Shown here piece by piece: positions 8,740 through 15,964 of a stretch of 64,000 bases of DNA. How positions within the stretch are numbered: the first letter of the stretch is position 1; every line of letters begins with the position of its first letter. This DNA is from Actinomadura sp. NBRC 104412. Lineage in GTDB: Bacteria > Actinomycetota > Actinomycetes > Streptosporangiales > Streptosporangiaceae. The notes below the pieces were generated by a model that saw only the letters and a list, made by a program, of their open reading frames with translations, was not told the DNA's origin and did not search any database. The position numbers and the translations under genes are program-made. The stretch is from positions 124,001 to 188,000 of the forward strand of contig NZ_BSTM01000002.1 in the NCBI RefSeq assembly GCF_030269515.1, in the 5' to 3' direction.

Positions 8740-9714
8740 GTGCTGCCTGAGGTCGCGTCATGGTGGCGCCGCCGTACCAGTGACTCGGCGGACTGGCCGC
8801 TCGACATCCTGCTCGCGGCGAAGGGCGCCACCCGCATCAGCGTCGTGCTGCCGGCCCGTGACGAGGAGGAGACGGTCGGGGGCATCGTCTCCGCCATCCG
8901 CACCGCTCTGGTCGAGCAGGCCCCGCTGGTCGACGAGCTCGTGGTGGTCGACTCGCGCTCCACCGACCGGACGGCCGAGGCCGCCGCGGCGGCCGGGGCC
9001 GAGGTGGTCGCACAGGACGCCGTGCTGCCCGAGATGGGACGCCTGTCGGGGAAGGGGGAGGCGCTCTGGAAGTCCCTGGCGGTCACGACCGGCGATCTGA
9101 TCGTCTTCGTGGACGCCGATCTGCGCGCGTTCACCACGTCCTACGTGACCGGACTGCTGGGCCCGCTGCTCACCGACCCCTCGGTCGGCTATGTCAAGGG
9201 CGCCTACGAGCGTCCGCTGGGGCACGGCGAGAACCGGGTCGAAGGCGGCGGCGGGCGGGTCACCGAGCTGGTCGCCCGGCCACTGATCAACCTGCACTGG
9301 CCGCTGCTCTCGGGCGTCATGCAGCCCCTGGGCGGCGAGTACGCCGGCCGCCGCGCCCTGCTGGAACGGCTGCCGTTCGTCACCGGCTACGGCGTCGAAC
9401 TCGGCCTGCTCCTGGACGTCTTCCAGGACGCGGGGCTGGACGCCATCGCCCAGGTGGACCTGGGCCGTCGTGAGCACGCGCACCAGTCCACCGAGGCGCT
9501 GGGCGCGATGTCGGCGCAGATCATGCTGACCGCCTGGTCACGGCTCCAGCGGCACGGCCGGATGCTGCCACTGGAGACGCCGTCGTCGGCGCTCACCCAG
9601 TTCCGCAGGGGGCCGGGCGGCTACGACATCAACGTCAACGATGTCAGCGTGGGCGAACGCCCGCCCATGGCCGAGGTGCCGGCGTACGCCGCGATGCGCC
9701 GGCCGGTTCCCTGA
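8740..9714 (+). CDS. gpgS: glucosyl-3-phosphoglycerate synthase
   Basis: 324 residues, a GT81/GT2-like GT-A glycosyltransferase. It moves glucose from a nucleotide sugar to 3-phosphoglycerate, the first step toward glucosylglycerate and methylglucose polysaccharides. The nucleotide-sugar strand ISVVLPARDEEETVGGIV, the D125-A-D127 metal motif in FVDADLRAF, the acceptor region GRLSGKGEALWKSL and the C-terminal TGYGVELGLLLDVFQ are all present. GTG 8740 is supported by GGAAGGGAG 6 nt upstream. The gene is monocistronic and ends in a clear hairpin. Confidence 0.93.
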   Translation: MLPEVASWWRRRTSDSADWPLDILLAAKGATRISVVLPARDEEETVGGIVSAIRTALVEQAPLVDELVVVDSRSTDRTAEAAAAAGAEVVAQDAVLPEMGRLSGKGEALWKSLAVTTGDLIVFVDADLRAFTTSYVTGLLGPLLTDPSVGYVKGAYERPLGHGENRVEGGGGRVTELVARPLINLHWPLLSGVMQPLGGEYAGRRALLERLPFVTGYGVELGLLLDVFQDAGLDAIAQVDLGRREHAHQSTEALGAMSAQIMLTAWSRLQRHGRMLPLETPSSALTQFRRGPGGYDINVNDVSVGERPPMAEVPAYAAMRRPVP

Positions 9715-9727
9715 GACTCCCGCCGTC

Positions 9728-9767
9728 AAGGCCGGATCGCCCCTGTCACCAGGGACGATCCGGCCTT
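9728..9767 (+). terminator. terminator of gpgS
   Basis: AAGGCCGGATCG (9728-9739) pairs perfectly with CGATCCGGCCTT (9756-9767). The loop can extend by CCCT with AGGG. It starts 13 bp after the gpgS stop and is followed by TACCTTTG, a weak T-rich tract. Confidence 0.75.
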
Positions 9768-9815
9768 ACCTTTGAGGCGTCCGCTCGGGGGCACGTCGAT
9801 CTCCGCCACGCCAAG

Positions 9816-9834
9816 GTGCTACCGTTGGTAACAC
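9816..9834. promoter_or_regulatory. inverted-repeat operator before an acyl-CoA dehydrogenase
   Basis: GTGCTACCGTTGGTAACAC is an 8-3-8 inverted repeat with one mismatch. It ends 10 bp before the ribosome site GGAGAGAGGG of the acyl-CoA dehydrogenase at 9863. The size and the TACC/GGTA core are typical of TetR-family operators. The regulator is not known; a TetR gene lies downstream at 11385. Confidence 0.4.
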
Positions 9835-9862
9835 GGCCGTATTGGAGAGAGGGTCAATAACG

Positions 9863-11092
9863 ATGACGAGCACCGAGGGCGCTCCGTTCTCCCTGGAACT
9901 GGGCGACGACCTGCGTGAGGTCCAGGGGTGGGTGCACGAGTTCGCCCGCGACGTGATCCGTCCAGCCGCCCAGGAGTGGGACGAGCGCGAGGAGACCCCA
10001 TGGCCACTGATCCAGGAGGCTTCCAAGATCGGCCTTTACTCGCTGGACTTCTTCGCCACCCAATGGCTGGAGCCCACCGGCCTCGGCATCCCGGTGGCCT
10101 TCGAGGAGCTGTTCTGGGGGGACGCGGGCATCGCGCTGTCGATCGTGGGCACCGGGCTGGCCGCGGCGTCCATCGCGGCGGTCGGCACGCCCGAACAGAC
10201 GGGCGAGTGGGTGCCGCAGATGTTCGGCACGCCCGATGACGTGAAACTGGGCGCGTTCTGCGCCTCCGAGCCGGACGCGGGCAGCGACGTGGGGGCCATC
10301 CGCACGCGGGCGGTCTACGAGGAGGCCAGCGACGAGTGGGTGCTCAACGGCCGGAAGACCTGGGCCACCAACGGCGGCATCGCCGACGTCCACGTGGTGG
10401 TCGCCTCGGTCCACCCGGAGCTGGGCAGCCGGGGCCAGGCCAGTTTCATCGTCCCGCCGAACACGCCTGGGCTGAAGCAGGGCCAGAAGTTCAGGAAGCA
10501 CGGCATCCGCGCCTCGCACACCGCCGAGGTGATCCTGGACGACGTACGGCTGCCCGGCTCGCTGATCGTGGGCGGCAAGGAACGGTTCGACGAGCGCATC
10601 GCCCGGGTGCGCGAGGGCAAGAGCGCCAAGGCCCAGGCCGCCCTCAAGACGTTCGAGACCACCCGTCCGTCGGTCGGCGCGATGGCCCTCGGCGTCGCCC
10701 GCGCGGCCTACGACTACGCGCTGGAGTACGCCCGCGAGCGCGAGCAGTTCGGCCGGAAGATCGGCGACTTCCAGGCCGTCGCGTTCAAGCTGGCCGACAT
10801 GAAATGCCAGATCGACGCGGCCAGGCTCATGGTGTGGCGGGCCGCCTGGATGGCCCGCAACGGCAAGGAGTTCACCAGCGCCGAGGGCTCCATGGCCAAG
10901 TTGATGGCCAGCGAGGCCGCCGTCCGCTGCACCGAGGAGGCCATCCAGATCCTCGGCGGCAACGGCTACACCCGCGAGTACCCGGTCGAGCGGATGCACC
11001 GCGACTCCAAGATCTTCACCATCTTCGAGGGGACCAGCGAGATCCAGCGCCTGGTCATCGGCCGCAGCATCACCGGCCTCCCCGTCCGCTGA
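9863..11092 (+). CDS. acyl-CoA dehydrogenase
   Basis: 409 residues, FAD enzyme that makes an alpha-beta double bond in an acyl-CoA and passes electrons to ETF. The FAD-binding segment GAFCASEPDAGSDVGAIRTRA and WVLNGRKTWATNGG, the helix YALEYAREREQFGRKIGDFQAV and the C-terminal signature QILGGNGYTREYPVERMHRD with FEGTSEIQRLVIGR are intact. ATG 9863 is taken because a GGAGAGAGGG site lies 9 bp before it; the frame could also open at a TTG 21 bp upstream. It stands alone after the gpgS terminator, behind a likely TetR operator. Chain-length preference cannot be told. Confidence 0.9.
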   Translation: MTSTEGAPFSLELGDDLREVQGWVHEFARDVIRPAAQEWDEREETPWPLIQEASKIGLYSLDFFATQWLEPTGLGIPVAFEELFWGDAGIALSIVGTGLAAASIAAVGTPEQTGEWVPQMFGTPDDVKLGAFCASEPDAGSDVGAIRTRAVYEEASDEWVLNGRKTWATNGGIADVHVVVASVHPELGSRGQASFIVPPNTPGLKQGQKFRKHGIRASHTAEVILDDVRLPGSLIVGGKERFDERIARVREGKSAKAQAALKTFETTRPSVGAMALGVARAAYDYALEYAREREQFGRKIGDFQAVAFKLADMKCQIDAARLMVWRAAWMARNGKEFTSAEGSMAKLMASEAAVRCTEEAIQILGGNGYTREYPVERMHRDSKIFTIFEGTSEIQRLVIGRSITGLPVR

Positions 11093-11384
11093 CCAGTGCG
11101 TTTGCCCTCCGCTTGGCACTCCCGCCACCCGGTGACGGGTCCGGGCCGACGAGACCTTTACCCGCGCGGTCCCTCTTTCGGGAGACGCCCGGTGGCCGAT
11201 CATGGACGTGCCCGCCCCGAACACCACGATCGTCGATGAGCCCATGGGCCGCCCGCCCCCAACCTGACCTTGGAAGGCGCCACCGTGCTCGACGAGTGTC
11301 CTTGTGCCGCTCGACCACCGCGTGGGACGTCGGCCGGTGGGCCCGGCGTGGGGTGACACGGCGTGGTGGCGTACGGTGCTGCTC
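11093..11384. other. gene-free stretch between the acyl-CoA dehydrogenase and TetR genes
   Basis: This 292-bp stretch has no supported gene. A weak hairpin, ACCCG (11127-11131) with CGGGT (11136-11140), could end the upstream transcript. A 21-codon frame at 11202-11267 (MDVPAPNTTIVDEPMGR and four more residues) has no ribosome site and is not called. The sequence TACGGT at 11372-11377 could be a -10 box for the TetR gene whose ATG is at 11385. Confidence 0.5.
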
Positions 11385-12011
11385 ATGACGGCGGCGGAGG
11401 CGGCGAGCACGGGGTCGCGCCGCGATCCCGACCGGCGGCGCGCCCTGCTGGAGGCGGCCGACCGGGTGATCCAGCGGGAGGGCCCGGAGGCGTCCATGGC
11501 GTCCATCGCCGCCGAGGCCGGGATCAGCAAGCCGATCCTGTACCGCCACTTCGGCGACAAGAGCGGTCTCTACCAGGCGCTGGCCGAACGGCACACGCGC
11601 CGCCTGGTCGAGGGGATCCGCGCGGAGTTCTCCCGGTCCGACTCGGCCCGTGCCCGCGCCCGCTCCACCATCGACACCTACCTGGCGATCATCTCGGCCA
11701 ATCCGAATCTGTACCGGTTCCTGATGCACCGGGCCAGCGCCGAGGACGCGGCCACCCACAGCGCGATGAGCACGATGATCCGCGGGGTGAGCCGGGAACT
11801 GGCCGAGGTGATGATCGCCGAGGGGGACGGGGCGGGCGGACCGATCGACCGCACCCGCGCCTACGTGTGGGGGCACGCGGTCGTCGGGATGGTACAGACG
11901 GCCGGGGACTGGTGGCTGGATCACGCCGGGGAGGTGCCCCGGTCCGTGGTGGTCGATACGCTGGCGGACCTGATCCTCGCCGGGTTCCCCCGGGACGCCG
12001 GCCCTGCGTGA
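11385..12011 (+). CDS. TetR family transcriptional regulator
   Basis: 208 residues. The N-terminal TetR helix-turn-helix is clear: RRRALLEAADRVIQREGPEA, ASIAAEAGISKPILYRHFGDKSGLYQALAE. The C-terminal ligand domain (YLAIISANPNLYRFLMHRAS) looks like the large group often linked to fatty-acid or lipid genes. ATG 11385 fits the domain start; the frame runs further upstream without a better start. It leads an apparent operon with a cupin gene 12 bp later and a phosphotransferase gene that overlaps that cupin. Targets are unknown; the acyl-CoA dehydrogenases on both sides are candidates. Confidence 0.88.
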   Translation: MTAAEAASTGSRRDPDRRRALLEAADRVIQREGPEASMASIAAEAGISKPILYRHFGDKSGLYQALAERHTRRLVEGIRAEFSRSDSARARARSTIDTYLAIISANPNLYRFLMHRASAEDAATHSAMSTMIRGVSRELAEVMIAEGDGAGGPIDRTRAYVWGHAVVGMVQTAGDWWLDHAGEVPRSVVVDTLADLILAGFPRDAGPA

Positions 12012-12023
12012 GAAGCGCCCCCC

Positions 12024-12425
12024 ATGAACAGCACCGAGGTGACCGTGCAGACCACCGACCCCCGCTCCGGCCCGCTGCCCGAACCCGCCGTCGTGTCCGA
12101 CGAGCGCCCCTGGGGCGGCTTCGAGCGCTTCACGCTGAACGAGCCGTCCACGGTGAAGCTCATCCACGTACGGCCCGGACAGCGGCTCAGCCTCCAGCGC
12201 CACCGCGACCGCGACGAGCTGTGGGTCGCGCTGGACCCCGGCGCCGTCTTCGAGGTGGCCGGGCGCCGCTTCGAGCCCGAGGTGGGCGAGCGGGTCTTCA
12301 TCCGCCGGGGCGAGACGCACCGGCTCGGCTCGTCGGGCCCGGCCGTGCGGGTCATGGAGATCGCCTTCGGGGACTTCGACGAGGACGACATCGAACGCCT
12401 CGACGACGCCTACGGCCGCGCCTGA
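12024..12425 (+). CDS. cupin protein, mannose-6-phosphate isomerase type II-like
   Basis: 133 residues forming a single cupin barrel. WGGFERFTLNEPSTVKLIHV, PGQRLSLQRHRDRDELWVAL and the closing FIRRGETHRLGS are the characteristic strands of the C-terminal isomerase domain of bifunctional phosphomannose isomerase / GDP-mannose pyrophosphorylase enzymes. Metal ligands would be His in QRHRDRDE, the following Glu and the later His in ETHRL. No nucleotidyltransferase domain is attached, so this is a stand-alone cupin. It is 12 bp downstream of the TetR gene and its stop overlaps the next start (TGATG), showing co-translation. Confidence 0.8.
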   Translation: MNSTEVTVQTTDPRSGPLPEPAVVSDERPWGGFERFTLNEPSTVKLIHVRPGQRLSLQRHRDRDELWVALDPGAVFEVAGRRFEPEVGERVFIRRGETHRLGSSGPAVRVMEIAFGDFDEDDIERLDDAYGRA

Positions 12426-13393
12426 TGGACCTCGAACGGTTGGCCGGCCCTCTGGGCGAGGTGCTCGCCGCACGGTACGGGCCCGGCGCCCAGGTGCGCG
12501 GGCTCAGCCGGGCGCAGGGCGGCGCGTCCAGGGTGACCTGCGCGTTCGAGGTCGTGACGGCGGAGGGCCGGGCCCATCCCCTCATCCTGAGGCTCTCCAC
12601 CCGTGGCGCCATGGCCGGTGCCCCGCTGACGCGCGAGGCCGAGCTGATGCGCGCCGCGGGAGCCGCCGGCGTGCCGAGCCCCGAGGTCATCGCGTCCGGA
12701 GGCGAGGATGGCCCGCTCGGCACCGAGTTCGTGGTGATGGAGCGGGTGGAGGGCGAGACCATCCCGCGCCGCATCCTGCGCGACCCCGCGCTCGCCGCGG
12801 CCCGCGCGCGGCTCGCCGGGCAGTGCGGGGAGATCCTCGCGGCCGTCCACCGCATCCCGGTGGACGCCGTCCCCGGGCTGGAACGCGACGACCCGTTGCG
12901 GCTCTGGACGGACATCCTGGACGGCATCGGCGAGCCGCACCCGGCCCTGGAGTTCGGGCTGCGGTGGCTGGAGCGCAACCGCCCGCCCCGGGTCACGCCC
13001 ACCGTGGTCCACGGCGACTTCCGCAACGGCAACATCATCGTCGGCGAGGACGGCATCAGAGCCGTGCTCGACTGGGAACTGGCCCACCTCGGCGACCCCC
13101 TGGAGGACCTGGGCTGGCTGTGCGTGAAGGCATGGCGGTTCGGGGCCGAGCCGCCGGTCGGCGGCTTCGGCGCCTACGACCAGCTCATCGAGGCGTACGA
13201 GAAGGCCGGCGGCACCCGGGTCGACCGCGACGCGCTGCACTGGTGGGAGACGTTCGGCGTGACGCGGTGGGGCATCATCTGCGCCATGCAGGCGCGGCGC
13301 CACATGTCGGGCGGCGAACGCTCGGTCGAGCTGGCCACCCTGGGACGCCGCGTCGCCGAGAACGAGTGGGACCTGCTGCGGATGCTCCCGTAG
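12425..13393 (+). CDS. phosphotransferase family protein (ACAD10/11 N-terminal-like kinase)
   Basis: 322 residues of the aminoglycoside phosphotransferase fold. The catalytic loop VHGDFRNGNIIV and the metal motif VLDWELAHLGDPLEDLGWLC are intact; the first lobe has GGASRVTCAF and a P-loop-like turn. This branch, with the LDWELAHLGDP signature, is the one fused to acyl-CoA dehydrogenase in animal ACAD10/11, where it phosphorylates hydroxyacyl-CoA. Here it is a separate gene, facing an acyl-CoA dehydrogenase (13428-14636) and close to a DUF6285 gene, a combination seen in many actinobacteria. A role in hydroxy-acid catabolism is inferred. The start overlaps the cupin stop. Confidence 0.85.
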   Translation: MDLERLAGPLGEVLAARYGPGAQVRGLSRAQGGASRVTCAFEVVTAEGRAHPLILRLSTRGAMAGAPLTREAELMRAAGAAGVPSPEVIASGGEDGPLGTEFVVMERVEGETIPRRILRDPALAAARARLAGQCGEILAAVHRIPVDAVPGLERDDPLRLWTDILDGIGEPHPALEFGLRWLERNRPPRVTPTVVHGDFRNGNIIVGEDGIRAVLDWELAHLGDPLEDLGWLCVKAWRFGAEPPVGGFGAYDQLIEAYEKAGGTRVDRDALHWWETFGVTRWGIICAMQARRHMSGGERSVELATLGRRVAENEWDLLRMLP

Positions 13394-13427
13394 CGGAACC
13401 GGCCTCGCTCTCCGCTCCGGGTGCGCG

Positions 13428-14636
13428 TCAGCGTAGCCCGAACTCCCAGTTGCGTCCCTTGCCGTACTCGCGGAGGATGCGGCGCGCGGTGGTGGTGATG
13501 TGCACCTCGTCCGGTCCGTCGAAGATCCGGCCCGCGCGGGCGTGCCGGTACATGTGGCCCAGCGGGGTGTCCTCGGTCAGGCCCTCCGCGCCGTGCACCT
13601 GGATGGCCCGGTCGATGACGTTGTGCAGCATCCGCGCCGCCACCACCTTGATGGCCCCGATCTCGACCCTCGCCTCCGATCCCAGGCCGTCGCCCGCCGA
13701 GTCGATCTTGTGGGCGGCGTGCAGGGTGAGCAGGCGGGACGCCTGGATCTCGGTGTAGGAGTCGAACACGTGCTGTTGCAGCAACTGCTTCTCGTGCAGC
13801 GGCCCGCCGAACGCCGTCCGCTGGTGCAGCCGCTCGCACATCAGGTCGAACGCGCGCTGCGCCTGGCCGAGGAACCGCATGCAGTGGAAGATCCGCCCCG
13901 GGCCGAGGCGCTCCTGCGCGATGACGAAGCCGTGCCCGCGCGGCCCCAGCAGGTTGCTCTCGGGGACGCGGACGCCGTCGTAGACCACCTCGCAGTGCCC
14001 GCCGTCCAGCCCGAGCACCGGGGTGTCGCGGACGATCGTGTAACCGGGCGTGTCCGTCGGCACCAGGATCATGCTGAACGACAGGTACGGTGAGGTGTCC
14101 TCCGGCTCGGTGCGGCACATGACCGTGGTGTAGGCCGCCATGTTCGCCGCCGTGGTGAACCACTTGCGTCCCCGGATCACCCACTCGCCGCCTTCCAGCG
14201 TCGCCGTCGTGGTGAGCTGGGTCGGATCGGAGCTGGAGATGCCCGGCTCGGTCATGGCGAAGCTGGGGAAGGTCTCGCCTCGCACCAGCGGCCCCAGGAA
14301 CCTCTCACGCTGGGCCTCGCTGGCGTACCGGTGCAGCATGAGCGAGTCCTGGAGGGTGTAGGTGCCCAGCGCCAGCTGCCCGTATTCGCTGCGTCCCTGC
14401 ACCTCGTTCACGTACACGTAGTCCAGGAACGACAGGCCGCCACCGCCCAGTTCCTTGGGGTGGCCCAGCGCCCACAGCCCTTCCTGCTTGGCCTCGCGCT
14501 GGAGCCCGGCCAGCGCCTCCGCGGCCTCCTCGCCGCCCTTGTGCAGGACCGGCTCGGCGGGCTCCACCCGCTCGGTCATGAACGCGTACACCGCGTCCCG
14601 CACGGGACGTACGGACGCGGGGACCTCGAAGCTCAT
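13428..14636 (-). CDS. acyl-CoA dehydrogenase (ACAD10/11-like group)
   Basis: 402 residues. FAMTEPGISSSDPTQLTTTA, WVIRGRKWFTTAA and the C-terminal IQVHGAEGLTEDTPLGHMYRHARAGRIFDGPDEVH are the signatures of the branch related to the dehydrogenase domain of ACAD10/11. The closing motif is DGPDEVHITTTARRIL rather than EGTSEI, typical of this group. It is convergent with the kinase gene 12425-13393 and divergent from DUF6285 at 14729. Inferred role: with the kinase, dehydration and oxidation of hydroxylated fatty acyl-CoA. Confidence 0.88.
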   Translation of the reverse strand: MSFEVPASVRPVRDAVYAFMTERVEPAEPVLHKGGEEAAEALAGLQREAKQEGLWALGHPKELGGGGLSFLDYVYVNEVQGRSEYGQLALGTYTLQDSLMLHRYASEAQRERFLGPLVRGETFPSFAMTEPGISSSDPTQLTTTATLEGGEWVIRGRKWFTTAANMAAYTTVMCRTEPEDTSPYLSFSMILVPTDTPGYTIVRDTPVLGLDGGHCEVVYDGVRVPESNLLGPRGHGFVIAQERLGPGRIFHCMRFLGQAQRAFDLMCERLHQRTAFGGPLHEKQLLQQHVFDSYTEIQASRLLTLHAAHKIDSAGDGLGSEARVEIGAIKVVAARMLHNVIDRAIQVHGAEGLTEDTPLGHMYRHARAGRIFDGPDEVHITTTARRILREYGKGRNWEFGLR

Positions 14637-14728
14637 CGGCGCTGCCTCTCCAGGATCGTCCGGCTGCCCCCACCCTGCTACCGAATGCCGTTCTGTGGCA
14701 AGCGCGCCGCAGACCTAGGATCGCCTCC

Positions 14729-15073
14729 GTGACACCACCCCATGACGCGCCCTCCGCCCGCGAGCTGGTGGAGGCGGTTCGTGAATTCTTGGAGAACGAC
14801 GTGGCGGGCGCGCTGTCCGGCCGCGCCCGCTTCCACGCGCTGGTCGCGGTGAACGCGCTGTCGATCGTGGAGCGGGAGATGGAGCTGGGCGCGGGCCAGG
14901 CCGAGCGGCACCGGGCACGGCTGGCCGCGCTGGGCTTCGCGGACGACGCCGAGCTGGCCGCGGCGATCAGGGCGGGGGAGATCGACGGCCGCGCCGCCGA
15001 GGTCAAGGACGTGCTGGTGGAGACCGTCCGGGACAAGCTGCTGGTCGCCAACCCGCCGTACCTGGAGTCCTGA
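14729..15073 (+). CDS. DUF6285 domain protein
   Basis: 114 residues, all helical. DAPSARELVEAVREFLENDVAGALSG, then FHALVAVNALSIVEREMELG and a C-terminal VLVETVRDKLLVANPPYL match DUF6285 as I recall it. The family has no known activity but recurs beside the phosphotransferase and acyl-CoA dehydrogenase pair found next to it here, so it likely serves the same pathway. GTG 14729 follows a TAGGAT -10-like hexamer (14716-14721) by 7 nt with no ribosome site between, which suggests a leaderless mRNA. Confidence 0.72.
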   Translation: MTPPHDAPSARELVEAVREFLENDVAGALSGRARFHALVAVNALSIVEREMELGAGQAERHRARLAALGFADDAELAAAIRAGEIDGRAAEVKDVLVETVRDKLLVANPPYLES

Positions 15074-15121
15074 GCTGGTACGGGCGCCCCGGGCCACCCG
15101 CTCCGGCTTCCGCCCGGGACG

Positions 15122-15679
15122 TCACACCGTGCGGTCGGCGGCGGTCTTCGGCTCGTGCCGGACGTCGTCGGGGGAGTCCAGCTCCCGCGTCCAGGCGGCG
15201 AACTCGACCAGGATGCCGTCGGGGTCCTTGAAGTAGATCGAGCGCACGAACACCCCGTCGTGCATCTCCCGCGCCACGCCGAACTCGCTGTCGTCGTGGT
15301 TGAGCAGGGTGCCCACGTCGATGCCCTTGGCGATCAGCCGGTCCCGGTACTCCTCGATCCTCTCCGGCGGCACGTCGAAGGCGATGTGGTTCATGGACCC
15401 GACCGCCGACAGCAGCTCGCCCCGGTCCGGGAGGTTCTTCGGGGCCGACACGCCGGGCACGCCCTCGGGCGCGTCCGGGAACCAGAAGAACGCCAGCGCG
15501 TTCCCGCCGCCGCAGTCGAAGAAGAAGTGCTGGCCCCAGCCCATGGGCAGCTCGATCGTCTTGATCAGCGGCATGCCCAGCACGCCCTGGTAGAAGTCGA
15601 CCGTTCGCTTCATGTCGCTGCACACCAGCGCCACGTGGTTCACCCCGCGAAGCTCGAACTCGGGGTTCTTCCGGTCCAT
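15122..15679 (-). CDS. VOC family protein (glyoxalase/dioxygenase fold)
   Basis: 185 residues with two beta-alpha-beta-beta-beta units. The first unit begins GVNHVALVCSDMKRTVDFYQ, and the second GSMNHIAFDVPPERIEEYRD followed by SIYFKDPDGILVEFAAW. Likely metal ligands are His in NHVAL, His in NHIAF and Glu in LVEFA, the usual set for this superfamily. The reaction is not predictable; relatives include glyoxalases, ring-cleaving dioxygenases and epimerases. It is divergent from the trp leader, with 122 bp between. Confidence 0.85.
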   Translation of the reverse strand: MDRKNPEFELRGVNHVALVCSDMKRTVDFYQGVLGMPLIKTIELPMGWGQHFFFDCGGGNALAFFWFPDAPEGVPGVSAPKNLPDRGELLSAVGSMNHIAFDVPPERIEEYRDRLIAKGIDVGTLLNHDDSEFGVAREMHDGVFVRSIYFKDPDGILVEFAAWTRELDSPDDVRHEPKTAADRTV

Positions 15680-15765
15680 GAGCGGGCCCTTCGTAAGCGA
15701 TCCCTTGCAACCTCATCATGGCAAGAGGCGACCCGTATGCAAACCCCGGTCCCCGGCCGCGGTGC

Positions 15766-15795
15766 TTGGACGCCGGCCCGCGAGCCCGGTACGCT
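15766..15795 (+). promoter_or_regulatory. promoter of the trp leader-trpEG unit
   Basis: A -35 box TTGGAC (15766-15771) and a -10 box TACGCT (15790-15795) are separated by 18 bp. The predicted transcript start, 6-8 nt after the -10, falls on the ATG of the leader peptide at 15802, so the leader mRNA would begin at or next to its start codon. Confidence 0.6.
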
Positions 15796-15801
15796 CTGTG
15801 C

Positions 15802-15849
15802 ATGCGAACCGTGAACCGCCCTCATCAAGACTGGTGGTGGCGCCGCTAA
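15802..15849 (+). CDS. trpL: trp operon leader peptide
   Basis: A 15-residue frame, MRTVNRPHQDWWWRR, with three Trp codons in a row at positions 11-13. It starts with ATG right after the predicted promoter and ends with TAA. It has no ribosome site, consistent with leaderless translation. A stalled ribosome on the Trp codons would free or block the downstream RNA segments, the classical attenuation logic. It precedes trpEG by 115 bp. The run of three Trp codons followed by a perfect terminator hairpin makes the call firm although the peptide is short. Confidence 0.88.
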   Translation: MRTVNRPHQDWWWRR

Positions 15850-15858
15850 GGCGGCGCC
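15839..15858 (+). promoter_or_regulatory. attenuator hairpin overlapping the leader stop codon
   Basis: GGCGCCGC (15839-15846) and GCGGCGCC (15851-15858) form a perfect 8-bp stem. The TAA stop codon of the leader peptide sits in the 4-nt loop. This is the likely 1:2 structure. If a ribosome stalls on the Trp codons, segment 15850-15854 (GGCGG) is free to pair with CCGCC (15886-15890) and would compete with the terminator. Confidence 0.6.
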
Positions 15859-15880
15859 GGTTCGAGCATTCCGACATCCA

Positions 15881-15907
15881 GGCGACCGCCCTCACCCGGC
15901 GGTCGCC
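15881..15907 (+). terminator. trp attenuator terminator
   Basis: GGCGACCGCC (15881-15890) pairs perfectly with GGCGGTCGCC (15898-15907) around the 7-nt loop CTCACCC. It lies between the leader peptide and trpEG. The following bases (GCCGTCTCTCC) give only a weak pyrimidine tract. Read-through is expected when charged tRNA-Trp is scarce. Confidence 0.75.
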
Positions 15908-15964
15908 GCCGTCTCTCCGCGGCCGGCCAGGGTCGAGGGCCTGACACCTTGAGGGGCCACCGCG

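Noticed and set aside
9842..9862. TTG start for the acyl-CoA dehydrogenase at 9842
   Set aside because: It would place the start upstream of its own ribosome site GGAGAGAGGG; ATG 9863 is better.
11202..11267. A 21-codon frame between the acyl-CoA dehydrogenase and TetR genes
   Set aside because: No ribosome site, no known peptide family, and short frames are common by chance at this GC content.
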